From the NCBI GenBank assembly GCA_026119855.1, contig JAOWBW010001125.1:248001-312000 (forward strand): a stretch of DNA of 64,000 nucleotides, read 5' to 3'. Shown here piece after piece: positions 10,600-21,075 of the stretch; the stretch's first letter is position 1; each line of letters starts with the position of its first letter. The DNA comes from Campanula takesimana. Lineage: Eukaryota; Streptophyta; Magnoliopsida; Asterales; Campanulaceae. The notes beneath the pieces were generated by a model. The model did no database searches, was not told the origin of the DNA, and worked only from the letters and a program-made list of their open reading frames with translations. The position numbers were made by a program, and so were the translations under genes.

Positions 10600-13022
10600 A
10601 TGGCAAACTCAAAACCTATGGCAACTGCAAACTACACTCACGTTCCGGTCTTTGATGAAGATCATTTTGACGTATGGAAATTCAGCATATTGACTCATCT
10701 CAACTCAATCGATGAAAGGCTCCATGACACCGTCGTTTATGGACCTTATATTCCGATGAAGGCGAATCCAAATCCACGCACCAACGCTGCTCAACCTACT
10801 GTCCTAAAACCAAGGGAAGAATGGACCGAGGAAGAAATTAGAAGAGTCGCAAATGATGGCAAAGCAAGAAACATTCTTCTAAGCACTCTAAGCACGGCGA
10901 TGAAACAACAAGTCATGCATTGTGCTACTGCAAATGAGCTATGGGATGCTATTGAAGAGCATATTGAAGGAGACACCGTTTGCAAGGAGAACAAGAAATA
11001 CGAAGTTCAAAAGAGATTCAACAATTTCTCTCAACTCCCCGGTGAAAACTTAAGGCAAACTTATGAACGCTACTGTGAAATTATCAATCTATGTATTTCA
11101 CTTGGCATGAAGTTTACCAACAAAGATTTGAATGTAAATTTTCTACAAGCTTTTGGATCAAGATACCTTCATAAATCTAGCGCTCTTGAAGACGCTGGAA
11201 CTTTAGATGTTTGGACTTTAAGGAACCTATATGCAAATCTCAAAGTTTACGAACTCAAACTCCAACGAATCAGTGAAACTGAAGGAAAGTCAAAATCTAT
11301 GGCTATGATGGCGCACAGAGAAGCCGCGCCTACTCCTGCGCCTACACCTGCGCCTGTACAAGATGAGAAAAGCTCCGATCCCAAAATTTCTACTTCTGAG
11401 CTATTAGACATGGATGATGAAGACTTCGCTTTATTTGTGAAGAAATTTCAAAAGTTCAGAAAATTCTCAAGACCCGGCTCAACCAACAAATTTCAAGGAT
11501 CTACCAGCAAAGCTCCTCAAAAGTTTTCAAGGAGCAGTGATTCAAAAAGAAAAGAAGATCTTGTTTGTTTTAATTGCAGGAAACCCGGACATTTTGCATC
11601 AAGCTGCCCGATCCCCAAATTTGAATATATGCAGAAGAAGAGCAGCCATACTCCTAAATTCACTCCCAAGTTCACTCGACACAAGGGAATGGTTGCTGAA
11701 GAAGAAGCACCAGCAAATGAGCACAATACTTGGATTGAAACAGACTCCGATGAGAGCGATGAAGATTCCGATGATGGACTTGTTTGTTTGATGGAAATGA
11801 TGATGAAGTTGATGCTTATGATTCTGATGATGACTTCTCCAAGGATGTTCCCGATATGAATGCCTTGAACAAACCTATCAAGAAATCTGCAGGTTTTCAA
11901 GAAGCGAAAAAGAAGAAAGGACCAACCATCAGCGAGCTCGTTGAACAAGGATTTCTCACTCCGGCTCAAAACGATGGTGGATTGTTATTCTCACGATGTG
12001 ATCTTGGAGCAAGGAACAAATTGAGAAAAGGAGCATACATTAGACCACAGGTTGAACCAACTGCTCCAATCTCCAAAATCAATGATGAAGTGACTGCTGA
12101 ACAAGAAAAATTGTTCAAGAAGGCTGAAAAGGTAATCACTAGATTTGATAGTATGAAGGAAGCTTTAGCACTATCATGTGATGAAATTTCCCAGCTTAAG
12201 ACCGAGAAATCTCTACTTAAATATGAACTCACCCTCCTTAAGGAGCAGATAAAGAGCATGACTCCTCTTACTGTTAAAAACACTTTTCTAACAGAACAGA
12301 ACTCACTTCTTAAAGTTCAAAACGATGAATTGGTTGCTCAAATTACTGATCTTAAAAAGATTACAAATGAGTGGTCCAATTCTCGTGTCACTATGGAGAA
12401 TATATTTGAGTCCCAAAAAGTCAGTGGTGATAAAAGTGGCTTGGGATTCTCATCAACTAGTGACAACTTTAAATGTGATGTCTGTGCTGAAAGAGATAGT
12501 GAATTTACCAACCAACAAACTCTTGAAATTCCCAAGGAAAAACATTCTAATTCAATGGGTAAAGGACATGAAAAAGTCAAGAGACAAACATTCCATTATG
12601 TCTACCCAACGAAGCAATTTGGGAAAGCTAATGGGAAAGATATAGCTACATATGAACCATCTCCTAGCAAAATCATTCTTGAAAATAGGCGCGCTCCTTC
12701 TCCGAGTGCTCATTATGCGCCTAAGAGCCACGCGCCTCATCGCCGTGCGCCTCCTAGCCCTATGCGCCCTTCGAGAAAAAGCGCTCCAAAATTTCAAAAG
12801 AAAGATTTTGTTAAGTCTAGTTCATCTGACCCAAAGAAGAATGCCATCCCCAAGAAAAGTAAAGAGTTTGTGAAAACTCACGTGATTGGTGGCTTTCATC
12901 ATTGTTCCATTTGTGATTGTTCAGGACACAAGGCCGTGGAATGCCTTTTGCGATTCACTCCCAATGCCAAAGGACGTAAAAATCCTAAGGTCAAGCAAGA
13001 GTGGGTTGTCAAAAGTTGCTAA
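10600..13022 (+). pseudogene. gag: Copia gag of A, one frameshift
   Basis: Capsid/nucleocapsid polyprotein, packaging the element RNA in cytoplasmic particles by analogy with known Copia gags. It begins MANSKPMATANYTHVPVFDE, 60 nt after the PBS. Domains: UBN2-type gag (about residues 10-230), an Ala-Pro stretch (APTPAPTPAPAP-like), CCHC knuckle at residues 323-336 (CFNCRKPGHFASSC), an acidic stretch, a Glu/Lys-rich coiled-coil-prone part, and a second knuckle (CSICDCSGHKAVEC) near the end. One base missing after 11794 (GGCAAATG in A' is GGAAATG here) shifts the frame, so the ORF is split into 10600-11859 and 11784-13022. The rest is open to the TAA at 13020-13022. If real, the shift disables gag of this copy. 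Confidence 0.88.
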
Positions 13023-13080
13023 CCCTAGGACCCAAAAGGAATAAAGGGGACCTGCTTAAATGTCTATATTTCAGGTTCTT
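13020..13080 (+). other. gag-pol junction
   Basis: gag ends with TAA at 13020-13022. The pol frame is one base further on and is closed by TAA at 13042-13044 and 13057-13059 before its ATG at 13060. The text CTAACCCTAGGACCCAA and then a TTTCAG is also found at the matching place in element C (about 35425-35480), although C has a different frame relation. How pol is expressed cannot be decided from sequence: a splice acceptor at TTTCAG, re-initiation, or frameshifting are all possible. Confidence 0.5.
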
Positions 13081-16000
13081 TGTTTCATGGCTGGATCTTC
13101 AAAAGCTAGAAATTATGAATGGATTCTCGATAGTGGGTGTTCAAGACACATGACTGGAGATGAATCCTTATTAGAAGATGTCCATGAAGAAAGAGGTCCC
13201 TCCGTAACATTTGGCGATAATAACAAAGGTCAAGTTGTAGCATATGGAAAGCTCAAGAAAGACAAAGTGTGCATTGAAAGAGTCTCACTCGTGGAAGGGC
13301 TCAAGCACAACTTATTATCCATATCTCAATTCTGCGACAAAGGATTAGAATGCCATTTTACTTCAACGCAATGTCTTATCAAGAATGGCAAAACTGGAGC
13401 TATCTTACTCACGGGATATCGTAAGACAAATATTTATATTATTGATTTTCATAGTATGAACTCTAGTACTAATCTTTGTTTTGTAGCAAAAAGTGTGAAC
13501 GAAAATAGTTGGCTGTGGCACAAGCGCTTAAGTCACTTAAACTTCAAGTATCTATCTAAACTCAGCAGGAACAATCTTGTCAAAGGACTTCCCAAGGTTG
13601 CTGATCATCATGACAAAAAGTGCGCCGCATGTCAACTTGGCAAACAACCGAAGCAGTCATTTTCAAGCAAGTCAAATCCTTCAACTACAAGATGTTTGCA
13701 ACTGCTTCACATTGATCTATTTGGACCAGTTTCCACCGCAAGCATTCGTAGAAACAAGTATACTCTAGTTGTGGTGGATGATTATTCAAGATATACATGG
13801 GTAGAGATGATGATTACAAAAGATGATTGTTATGATATTCTCACTACCTTATTTCGACTGCTCCAAACCCAAAAAGAAGATGACATCGTTAGTGTTCGAT
13901 CCGACAATGGAACAGAATTCAAGAACAACGGTGTTGCTCGATACTGTGAAGATCATGGGATAGATCACAACTTTTCAACCGCCGGAGTTCCTCAACAAAA
14001 TGGCGTTGTTGAACGAAAGAATAGAACGTTGATTGAAGCGGGAAAGACGATGATAGCTGAAGCTAAATTGCCTAAGTACTTTTGGGAAGAAGCTATCAAC
14101 ACTGCATGTTTTACTCAAAATCGTTCCCTCATCAACAAACTTCACAACAAGACTCCGTATGAACTTTGGCGTGGTAGAACTCCCAACATTGCATTCTTCA
14201 AGATCTTTGGTTGCAAATGTTATATCCTCTACAACGGAAACGAACATAGAGGTAAATTCGATGCCAAAGCCGACGAAGGTATTTTTGTTGGGTATGCCAA
14301 ACACTCTAAAGCTTTTCGTGTTTTCAATAGAACTACATTAGTGATAGTTGAATCTGTACATGTTACATTTGATGAACATTCTCTCCTTGAGCCACATTTG
14401 GCTCCAAATGTTGCTGATGATTCTATTGAGTTAAATGATACAGGTGCTCCTATTTATGTTGCTCCCACTCAAGATCAGAATCTATCAACACAAGGAAATC
14501 CATCTACATCAAATGCACCTAATTCAATGTATAATGCGCCTGGTGAATCCTCTATTGCGCCTCACTCAAATGATGCGCCTCATGATTCCTCTTACGCGCC
14601 TATTTCTACTGCTGCATCTGGTGTAAACCCAAATTTCAATTCTGAGCCAGTTCAACCCCCAAATTTCAATGACTTTGAATCTGGTGAAGAGGTACCAATT
14701 GAAGACCTTCAAATTACTACAACTCAACCTAACTTACCTCCTGAAATTCGTGAAGTTAGAGGTCACCCAATTGCTAATATCATCGGTGATCTACAAGTTG
14801 GTGTTCGTACAAGGAGAGCTACAAACTTTGATGCTTACACTGCTTTTATCTCTCAAATTGAACCGAAGAAGGCTGATGAAGCGCTCCAAGATCCTAATTG
14901 GGTTGTTGCAATGCAAGAAGAACTCAATCAATTTGAACGATGTAAGGTTTGGACTCTTGTTCCAAGACCAAATGATCAAGGAGTGATTGGTACGAAATGG
15001 GTGTTCAGGAACAAGATGGATGAGAATGGAAAGATCACGAGAAACAAAGCAAGATTGGTTGCACAAGGCTATAGGCAAGAAGAAGGAATTGATTACGATG
15101 AAACTTTTGCGCCCGTAGCAAGACTTGAAGCTATCAGATTATTTCTAGCTTACGCCGCTCACAAGAACTTCAAGTTATATCAAATGGATGTGAAGAGCGC
15201 GTTTCTAAATGGTGAACTCCAAGAACAAGTCTATGTTGCTCAACCACCTGGGTTTGAAGATTCACAATTTCCAAATCATGTGTACAAACTCCAGAAAGCT
15301 TTGTATGGACTCAAACAAGCACCAAGAGCATGGTATGATACACTATCCAAGTTTCTCATCGAAAAAGGCTTCACTCGCGGTAAAATCGATACAACTCTTT
15401 TCATTGCCAAACATAATGGTCATAAATTACTTGTTCAAATTTATGTTGATGATATTATATTTGGTTCTACTAATGAATTGTTGTGCAAGCGTTTTGAGAA
15501 ACTAATGAAGAGCAAGTTTGAAATGAGCATGATGGGAGAACTCACATTCTTCCTCGGGCTTCAAATCAAGCAAATGAGTGAAGGCATTTTTATCAACCAA
15601 TCCAAATACACAAAGGACTTAATCAAGAAGTTTGGACTTGAGAACGCTAAATCATACGATACTCCAATGGCCACCGGCAACAAACTCGACAAAGATCTAA
15701 AAGGTAAACGTGTTGATCAAACGCTCTATCGAGGTATGATTGGCTCACTCCTTTATCTTACTGCTAGCAGGCCCGATATTATGTTTAGTGTTTGTGTTTG
15801 TGCTCGTTATCAATCCGACCCTAGAGAAGCACACTTAATTGCTGTGAAACGTATTATAAGATATCTCTCTGGCACTGTTAACCTTGGACTTTGGTACACC
15901 AAAGATTCGAACTTTAAACTTGTAGGTTACTCAGATGCGGATTATGCAGCGTGCACAATTGATAGGAAAAGCACAAGTGGCACTTGTCATTTCCTCGGAT

Positions 16001-16386
16001 ATAGACTTGTGTCATGGGCGAGTAAGAAACAAGCTTCAGTATCTGTCTCAACAACCGAAGCCGAATATATCGCTGCGGGAAGTTGTTGTTGTCAAATACT
16101 CTGGATGAAGCAGCAATTGGTGGACTATGATATCATCGAAGAAAATTGTCCCATCTACTGCGACAATACATCAACAATTGCGGTTTCTGAAAATCCTGTC
16201 ATGCACTCAAAGACCAAGCACATCGACATCAAATATCACTTCCTCAAAGACCACGTGGAAAAAGGCAATATTCATTTGGAACACGTGGGAACCGACTATC
16301 AAATCGCCGACATTCTAACTAAAGCACTTGACGCGAAACGGTTCATGTTTTTGAGAGGTGAAATGGGTATGCTTGAACTCAACTAA
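13060..16386 (+). CDS. pol: Copia pol polyprotein, intact
   Basis: 1108 residues without interruption, carrying all enzymes for reverse transcription and integration. In order: aspartic protease with DSGC at residues 24-27; GAG-pre-integrase/zinc region with H154, H159, C188 and C191; integrase core with D219, D282 and E318, the exact D,D-35-E spacing; a variable linker rich in Ala-Pro and Ser; reverse transcriptase with YVDD at 795-798; RNase H with YSDADYA (D959) and, towards the C-terminus, KTKHIDIKYHF. It ends GMLELN. I chose the ATG at 13060 because two stops precede it in frame; no better start exists. All the catalytic residues I could check are present, so this copy may be functional or able to help other copies. 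Confidence 0.95.
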   Translation: MSIFQVLCFMAGSSKARNYEWILDSGCSRHMTGDESLLEDVHEERGPSVTFGDNNKGQVVAYGKLKKDKVCIERVSLVEGLKHNLLSISQFCDKGLECHFTSTQCLIKNGKTGAILLTGYRKTNIYIIDFHSMNSSTNLCFVAKSVNENSWLWHKRLSHLNFKYLSKLSRNNLVKGLPKVADHHDKKCAACQLGKQPKQSFSSKSNPSTTRCLQLLHIDLFGPVSTASIRRNKYTLVVVDDYSRYTWVEMMITKDDCYDILTTLFRLLQTQKEDDIVSVRSDNGTEFKNNGVARYCEDHGIDHNFSTAGVPQQNGVVERKNRTLIEAGKTMIAEAKLPKYFWEEAINTACFTQNRSLINKLHNKTPYELWRGRTPNIAFFKIFGCKCYILYNGNEHRGKFDAKADEGIFVGYAKHSKAFRVFNRTTLVIVESVHVTFDEHSLLEPHLAPNVADDSIELNDTGAPIYVAPTQDQNLSTQGNPSTSNAPNSMYNAPGESSIAPHSNDAPHDSSYAPISTAASGVNPNFNSEPVQPPNFNDFESGEEVPIEDLQITTTQPNLPPEIREVRGHPIANIIGDLQVGVRTRRATNFDAYTAFISQIEPKKADEALQDPNWVVAMQEELNQFERCKVWTLVPRPNDQGVIGTKWVFRNKMDENGKITRNKARLVAQGYRQEEGIDYDETFAPVARLEAIRLFLAYAAHKNFKLYQMDVKSAFLNGELQEQVYVAQPPGFEDSQFPNHVYKLQKALYGLKQAPRAWYDTLSKFLIEKGFTRGKIDTTLFIAKHNGHKLLVQIYVDDIIFGSTNELLCKRFEKLMKSKFEMSMMGELTFFLGLQIKQMSEGIFINQSKYTKDLIKKFGLENAKSYDTPMATGNKLDKDLKGKRVDQTLYRGMIGSLLYLTASRPDIMFSVCVCARYQSDPREAHLIAVKRIIRYLSGTVNLGLWYTKDSNFKLVGYSDADYAACTIDRKSTSGTCHFLGYRLVSWASKKQASVSVSTTEAEYIAAGSCCCQILWMKQQLVDYDIIEENCPIYCDNTSTIAVSENPVMHSKTKHIDIKYHFLKDHVEKGNIHLEHVGTDYQIADILTKALDAKRFMFLRGEMGMLELN

Positions 16387-17199
16387 ATTCAATATAGTTT
16401 TGTCAATACTAATGATTTTATGTTGTGTTGAGTTATGAGTATATTAGGTACAAATGATTAAATCAATTTTTCAAAAGTTTCAAGGAAATTATGCGCCATC
16501 TATGCGCCTTACTAACTGCGCGCCCATCTCTCGTTTTCTGCGCGCACAATATCTGCGCGCCTATCAATTCATGCGCGCGCTCAACCATCTTTGCGCGCCT
16601 TGATGTGTAATGCGCCTTGATGAATAATGCGCCTAGATGAGTATGCGCCTTGCTGAAGTAATGCGCCTCTTCATGCGCGCATTAACTATTGCGGCTCAAT
16701 CATTTCTCAAAATTCAATTTCAATGATTGAACGTAATAAATACACAAGTACCAGGTATGTTCATTCTGTTCATTTATTATAGGAATCTATGTCTTTTGAC
16801 ATTCCTTTAATTGTTCAAGGGTACTTGTGCAATTAAAATTTTTCCCTCGTTTTACGCTTTTCGAAAAATTTTATTTTCTGGGATATATTTCTTGCACCCC
16901 AAACTTACACCAAAATAGATGTTTTTGGTGTTTGTGCAAAAATTAGTCAAAATTGCTCATACACTTAAAGGGAAAGTGGAGCAGTTTTTCAAAAACCTAA
17001 ATGTCACATCATGACACTTTAGGTCATTCAGCCATTAATGCCCTTCAAATCCCAAAAATCCCTCATTAATGAATGTCCTTTTTGTCATGATGAGCCGCCA
17101 TTTTCAAAATCCCTCATAAATGCAATCCTTTCAACTTCCCATCTTTTTAAATTTTTGACTGTTTTTTTTTCATATCAGTGCAAGTTTTTAATCCTAACC
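16387..17199 (+). other. Spacer between pol and ORF3, rich in GCGCCT
   Basis: No convincing gene. Between 16491 and 16690 the words ATGCGCCT, TGCGCGC and close variants occur about a dozen times in otherwise AT-rich DNA. The last 300 bases are AT-rich and lead into the TATA box at 17200. Confidence 0.7.
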
Positions 17200-17207
17200 T
17201 ATAAAAA
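17200..17207 (+). promoter_or_regulatory. Probable internal promoter (TATA box) of ORF3 in A
   Basis: TATAAAAA about 140 bases before the first ATG of ORF3, followed at 17225-17300 by a CT-rich leader (CTCTCTCTCTCCCC type). This is a standard plant core-promoter layout and lies outside the LTR. Promoter activity is inferred. Confidence 0.55.
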
Positions 17208-17341
17208 CACATCAACACCTTACTCCCTCCTACCTACTCTATTTCTCTCTCTCTCCCCGTCTCACTCCCTCTCTCCCAGACTCGTCTCTCTCTCTTCATC
17301 TTCATTTTTCTTCTTCATTTTACATTCATATATATAAGTTT

Positions 17342-20300
17342 ATGGGTCCTAAGAAAGCATCAACATCTACACAAGACGATATGGTATGAATTCTCAACCT
17401 TTAATCTCCTTATATTTCTGTTTTTTTTCGTCATTTTCAGTGATGTTTTTCGTTTTTTTTAAAACCCGGATTCATTTTCTTTGATTTCTCTTGATTCGAT
17501 GATCCGTTTTCTATATCGTTTGTTGGGTTGTGTTCTATTCTTGATTTCGAATCTTTTAAAACCAACATTTTAACGATCAATGCTCTGTTTGTTACAAATC
17601 TGAGTTTTTGTTTTCAAAATTTTTCAAAATTTTCGGGCATTCTTTTGATCATTGTGCTTTCATTATTGATTTGTTCTTATTTTTGTTTGCATATTTAGAT
17701 TCCTTGTCGTCATGCGGTCATTTTGATATATTATTTGTCTAGTTTGGTGAAGTTTCATGATTTTCGTGTTCTTGGTGTTCTTCGAGCATTCAAGGGTCGT
17801 TCTTCGTGTTCTTCGTCATTTATGCATGTTTTGGTCTCTAAAAATTTTCTAACTTGTTTTCGAAAATTTGAACTTTTTGATTTTCATTTCTTTCATTTGA
17901 ATGCTTGTTGTTTGTTTTTCTTACTAAGTAAAAATTTTCACGTCATGCGCCTATGTACTTCTTTATGCGCCTATTTTTTATGCGCCTGAATGATTTATGC
18001 GCCTCTACTTGTATATGCGCTTAAATCATTCTGCGCCTAAAAACCTTATGCGCCTAACTTCGTACTTAGTCAAATTTCGTTGTTTTAATTTTTCCTTAGT
18101 ATTCACATAGAACCATATTATGCGCCTTGTAACTCTATGCGCCTTCAATATTTTATGCGCCTAATTCAATCATGCGCCTTGATTCTCTATAATTTTGTGC
18201 GCCTGTTTCAATTATGCGCCTATATATTTCATGCGCCAATGTTACTTTGATCATTTTATGTTTCTATGCGCCTATATCACTTCTAACATCAATCATTTTT
18301 TTCAGGACCTTGCAAATTTCAAACTTGAAGAAACTCTTGATCTATTGGAGTTATCTGGTGAAGTGATGGGAAGAGAAATAATAGAGACTCTGCGCGTCGC
18401 TGGTCTGCTCCCTTTATTCACCATGGACCAAGATTTCTATTCTGCGCTCCTCGTGGATGAGTTCTTTTCCACTGCTGTTCTAGTGGAAATTGATGTAAAT
18501 GGGCGCACTCACTACCGGATTGAGGCGCGCGTTCAAAATGTTGACGTCCATATTTCATCATCTGTGATTCGACACTTGCTCGGTTTTCCATCTACCGGTG
18601 AAGATCGCATTATTGGGCGCCCGATGACTTACTCAATTGATGATCAGAACAAGATGGCTGCCTCACTTCTAAATATTCCCACGCTTCAAAACAATATCAA
18701 AAACACCGAAATTCGAGATGGTGGAGAACTCTTGACTCACATCGCTCACTTGGTGGGAACTTCAATAGTGTTCAAAACTGGGAACGTAAACCGATTCACG
18801 GTTGAACAATGGGAATACACAGCTGCTATCATGGCCAAGGAGAAGCTTCACTGGCCTCATATTCTGTTCAAGACTCTGCGTGAGCAAATTGATAAATTTG
18901 TGAAGAACAAAAGTGATGGAAAGACCCGATTCCGCTCACACTGCCTTATTCTCACAAAACTTTTTCTAACTTACCCTGAGTTAGTTAAGTTTTTGAATGA
19001 GAATCCGGAGTACAAGATCAACGATGTTCCAATGTTTGGTAAAGCTAGTTTGGACCTCAAGAAGCGCAGGAAGAAGCCCACAAAGCGCGCAAAAGGAATC
19101 CAAATCAAGACTGTTGAAGGCTTAGTAGATGAAGACACAGAGTCCGATGATGCGCCAGTCCTTAAAAGCGCACCATTATTAAAGAGCGCAGTAAAAGCAA
19201 GCGCTAGACAAAGCGCAGATCCAGTGCCAGGCGCAGATAAAAGCAAAGGCAAACGGGTAGTTGATGACCCTACTCCTGCGCCTGTCAAACGCACTAGATT
19301 TGAAACTGATGATGAGCGAGATCTGAGGCTAGCGCAGGAAGCCAGCAGGCTTGAGGCTCAACGAAAAAGAGATGAAGACTTTCTAGCCAAACAAGCTGCT
19401 GAGTCAGAAAAGTTAGAGCGCATGAAAGGCGCCGGATCAAGCGCAGATATTGAGAAAGGGCCTTCTGTTTCCGCGCCTTCCCAGCGCGCTCCTTCTCAAC
19501 GCGCCCCCACTCCTCGTGCGCCCTCATTCAAATTTCAACCTTCCAATATGTCAAGGGTACAACTCCTCTCTGATTTCTTCGGCGATGACATTTCAGACAT
19601 TGAGGAACCCGTTCAGGGGGAGCAAGAGACCATCCCTCAGCGCACTCCTTCTCCAGTTGCGCCTCCACCTGGACCAGATCCGATCTCAACAGAAACTTTT
19701 GATGTTGAAACAGTTGTTGTTGAAACTGTTGAAATTGAAACTGAAGATGAATTTGAGTCTCCTACTCATTCACCTCCTCCTGCGCCTCCATCTCCTTCTG
19801 CGCCCCTTCAAGATTCTGCGCCCCTTCAAGATGATGCGCCACTCTCTACCCCTGCGCCTCCTCCGTCTGCTCCTGATTTGAGCGAGGTACTTTCCATTCT
19901 TCATTCTTTACAGCAGGGGCAAGCCAATTTAGAGCAAGGACAGGCGCATATAAAGTCTCAATTTGAGCTTCTTACTTCCTTACTCACTGATCAATCTGAA
20001 GAGATTGCTGCCATTAAGGGGGAGATGAACTCTCTCAAGGCCAAACTTTCTGCTCCTTCTCCTCCTCCGGCGCAGACTCAGGTTCAAGCTCATACTGACC
20101 AGGCGCAAACCACCGCTTCTGCGCCTACGTTCATACCTCAATCTGCTGCGTCTCAATCAAATATGAATGTGCTTGTATCTAAGTTGGATGTCCTGAAAGA
20201 GTTGGTCGTCACTCATTTCACTGCTGCTCACTCAAGCTCTGACAGACGCGCTGAACATATTTCTTCAGATATTATCACGGCTCAAAATGCCATTGAAGCT

Positions 20301-20549
20301 CACATTCAAATCTTGGAAGAAAACATTTCACAGCAGCAGCAAATCACTCAGCGTTCCATTGATGAATACCAAAACATCAATGTGAATCACTTGAGTTATA
20401 TTAGAGACGGTATTACTGCTACTCACTCCAGTGTCACGGACACTCAAGGGTTAGCGAACCGTAGTCATCAGCTCGCAAAGCAAATTCAGCGTTCTGTTTC
20501 AGAGATCGTTGAAGGATTGAAGGAAGATGATGCGCCTCCCAACCCTTAG
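17342..20549 (+). CDS. SIRE-type third gene (ORF3), spliced, in A
   Basis: Coding exons 17342-17383 (MGPKKASTSTQDDM) and 18306-20549, joined across a GT-AG intron in phase 0, give 761 residues. The acceptor is preceded by a T-run (CATTTTTTTCAG). After the first exon come a globular domain of about 250 residues like the plant-transposon-protein domain of SIRE ORF3s, a basic cluster resembling a nuclear-localisation signal (KKRRKKPTKRAKG, about residue 266), a long Ala-Pro and acidic segment with many GCGCCT-encoded Ala-Pro pairs, and Gln-rich coiled-coil-prone stretches near residues 555-597 and at the C-terminus. I see no signal peptide or membrane segment, so the usual label of envelope-like is not supported here. 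Function is unknown. An unspliced reading would start in frame at 18195 within the intron. Confidence 0.75.
17384..18305 (+). other. Intron of ORF3 with a TGCGCCT cluster
   Basis: 922 nt, donor ATG/GTATGA and acceptor TTTCAG/GACC. Removing it joins the 14-codon first exon in frame. Between 17945 and 18272 I count 13 exact copies of TGCGCCT plus variants, spaced 15-70 bases apart in AT-rich DNA. Splicing is predicted, not shown. Confidence 0.65.
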
Positions 20550-21075
20550 CTTCTATTATTTTTTTTGTAAATTTTTAGAACCTTTTGTAATAGAACAATC
20601 TCTTTTGTGATAGTGATTTTGTGCTTACTTGTTTTAGCACCTTTTGTTTTTGTTCTATTCAAAACTTGTAACTTGTAACTCTTACACCCCAAGTTTTAAT
20701 GAGAACAATGCATCACTTATTATCAAACCTTGTTCACTCAAACTCCTTGTTTGTAGAACAATGAATATTGTTTAAATCCATATGCATCATATTGAATTGT
20801 TTCATACTTTCATGCATTAAGTTTAAACTTGGTTTAAACACATTTTCAAAACTAAAATTCATATATCATCTTGAATGTGTTAAACTGTTGTTTTTATCTT
20901 TCCATATGTAACTCTTTATTCTTATTGGAATAGATTAGGAATCTATATTTTGGACCAGTGTGTACATTAACTTGAGACATGAATTACCAATTTCATTCAT
21001 TTGGACATGTTTTTATCAAGTATAATGTTTGTCCTTGATATAGTAGGTAATGGCATCAATCAAATAGGGGGAGAT
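20550..21075 (+). other. 3' spacer and polypurine tract of A
   Basis: AT-rich, no gene seen. It ends with AAATAGGGGGAGAT (about 21062-21075), the polypurine primer directly before the 3' LTR. Confidence 0.85.

Noticed and set aside
18195..18305. Unspliced N-terminus of ORF3 in A beginning at 18195
   Set aside because: This stretch is made of the intron TGCGCCT cluster and a T-run before an acceptor; the spliced form with the 17342 start fits better.
16387..20549. ORF3 as a true envelope gene
   Set aside because: No signal peptide, no hydrophobic membrane segment and no furin-type site were seen; the label envelope-like is historical.
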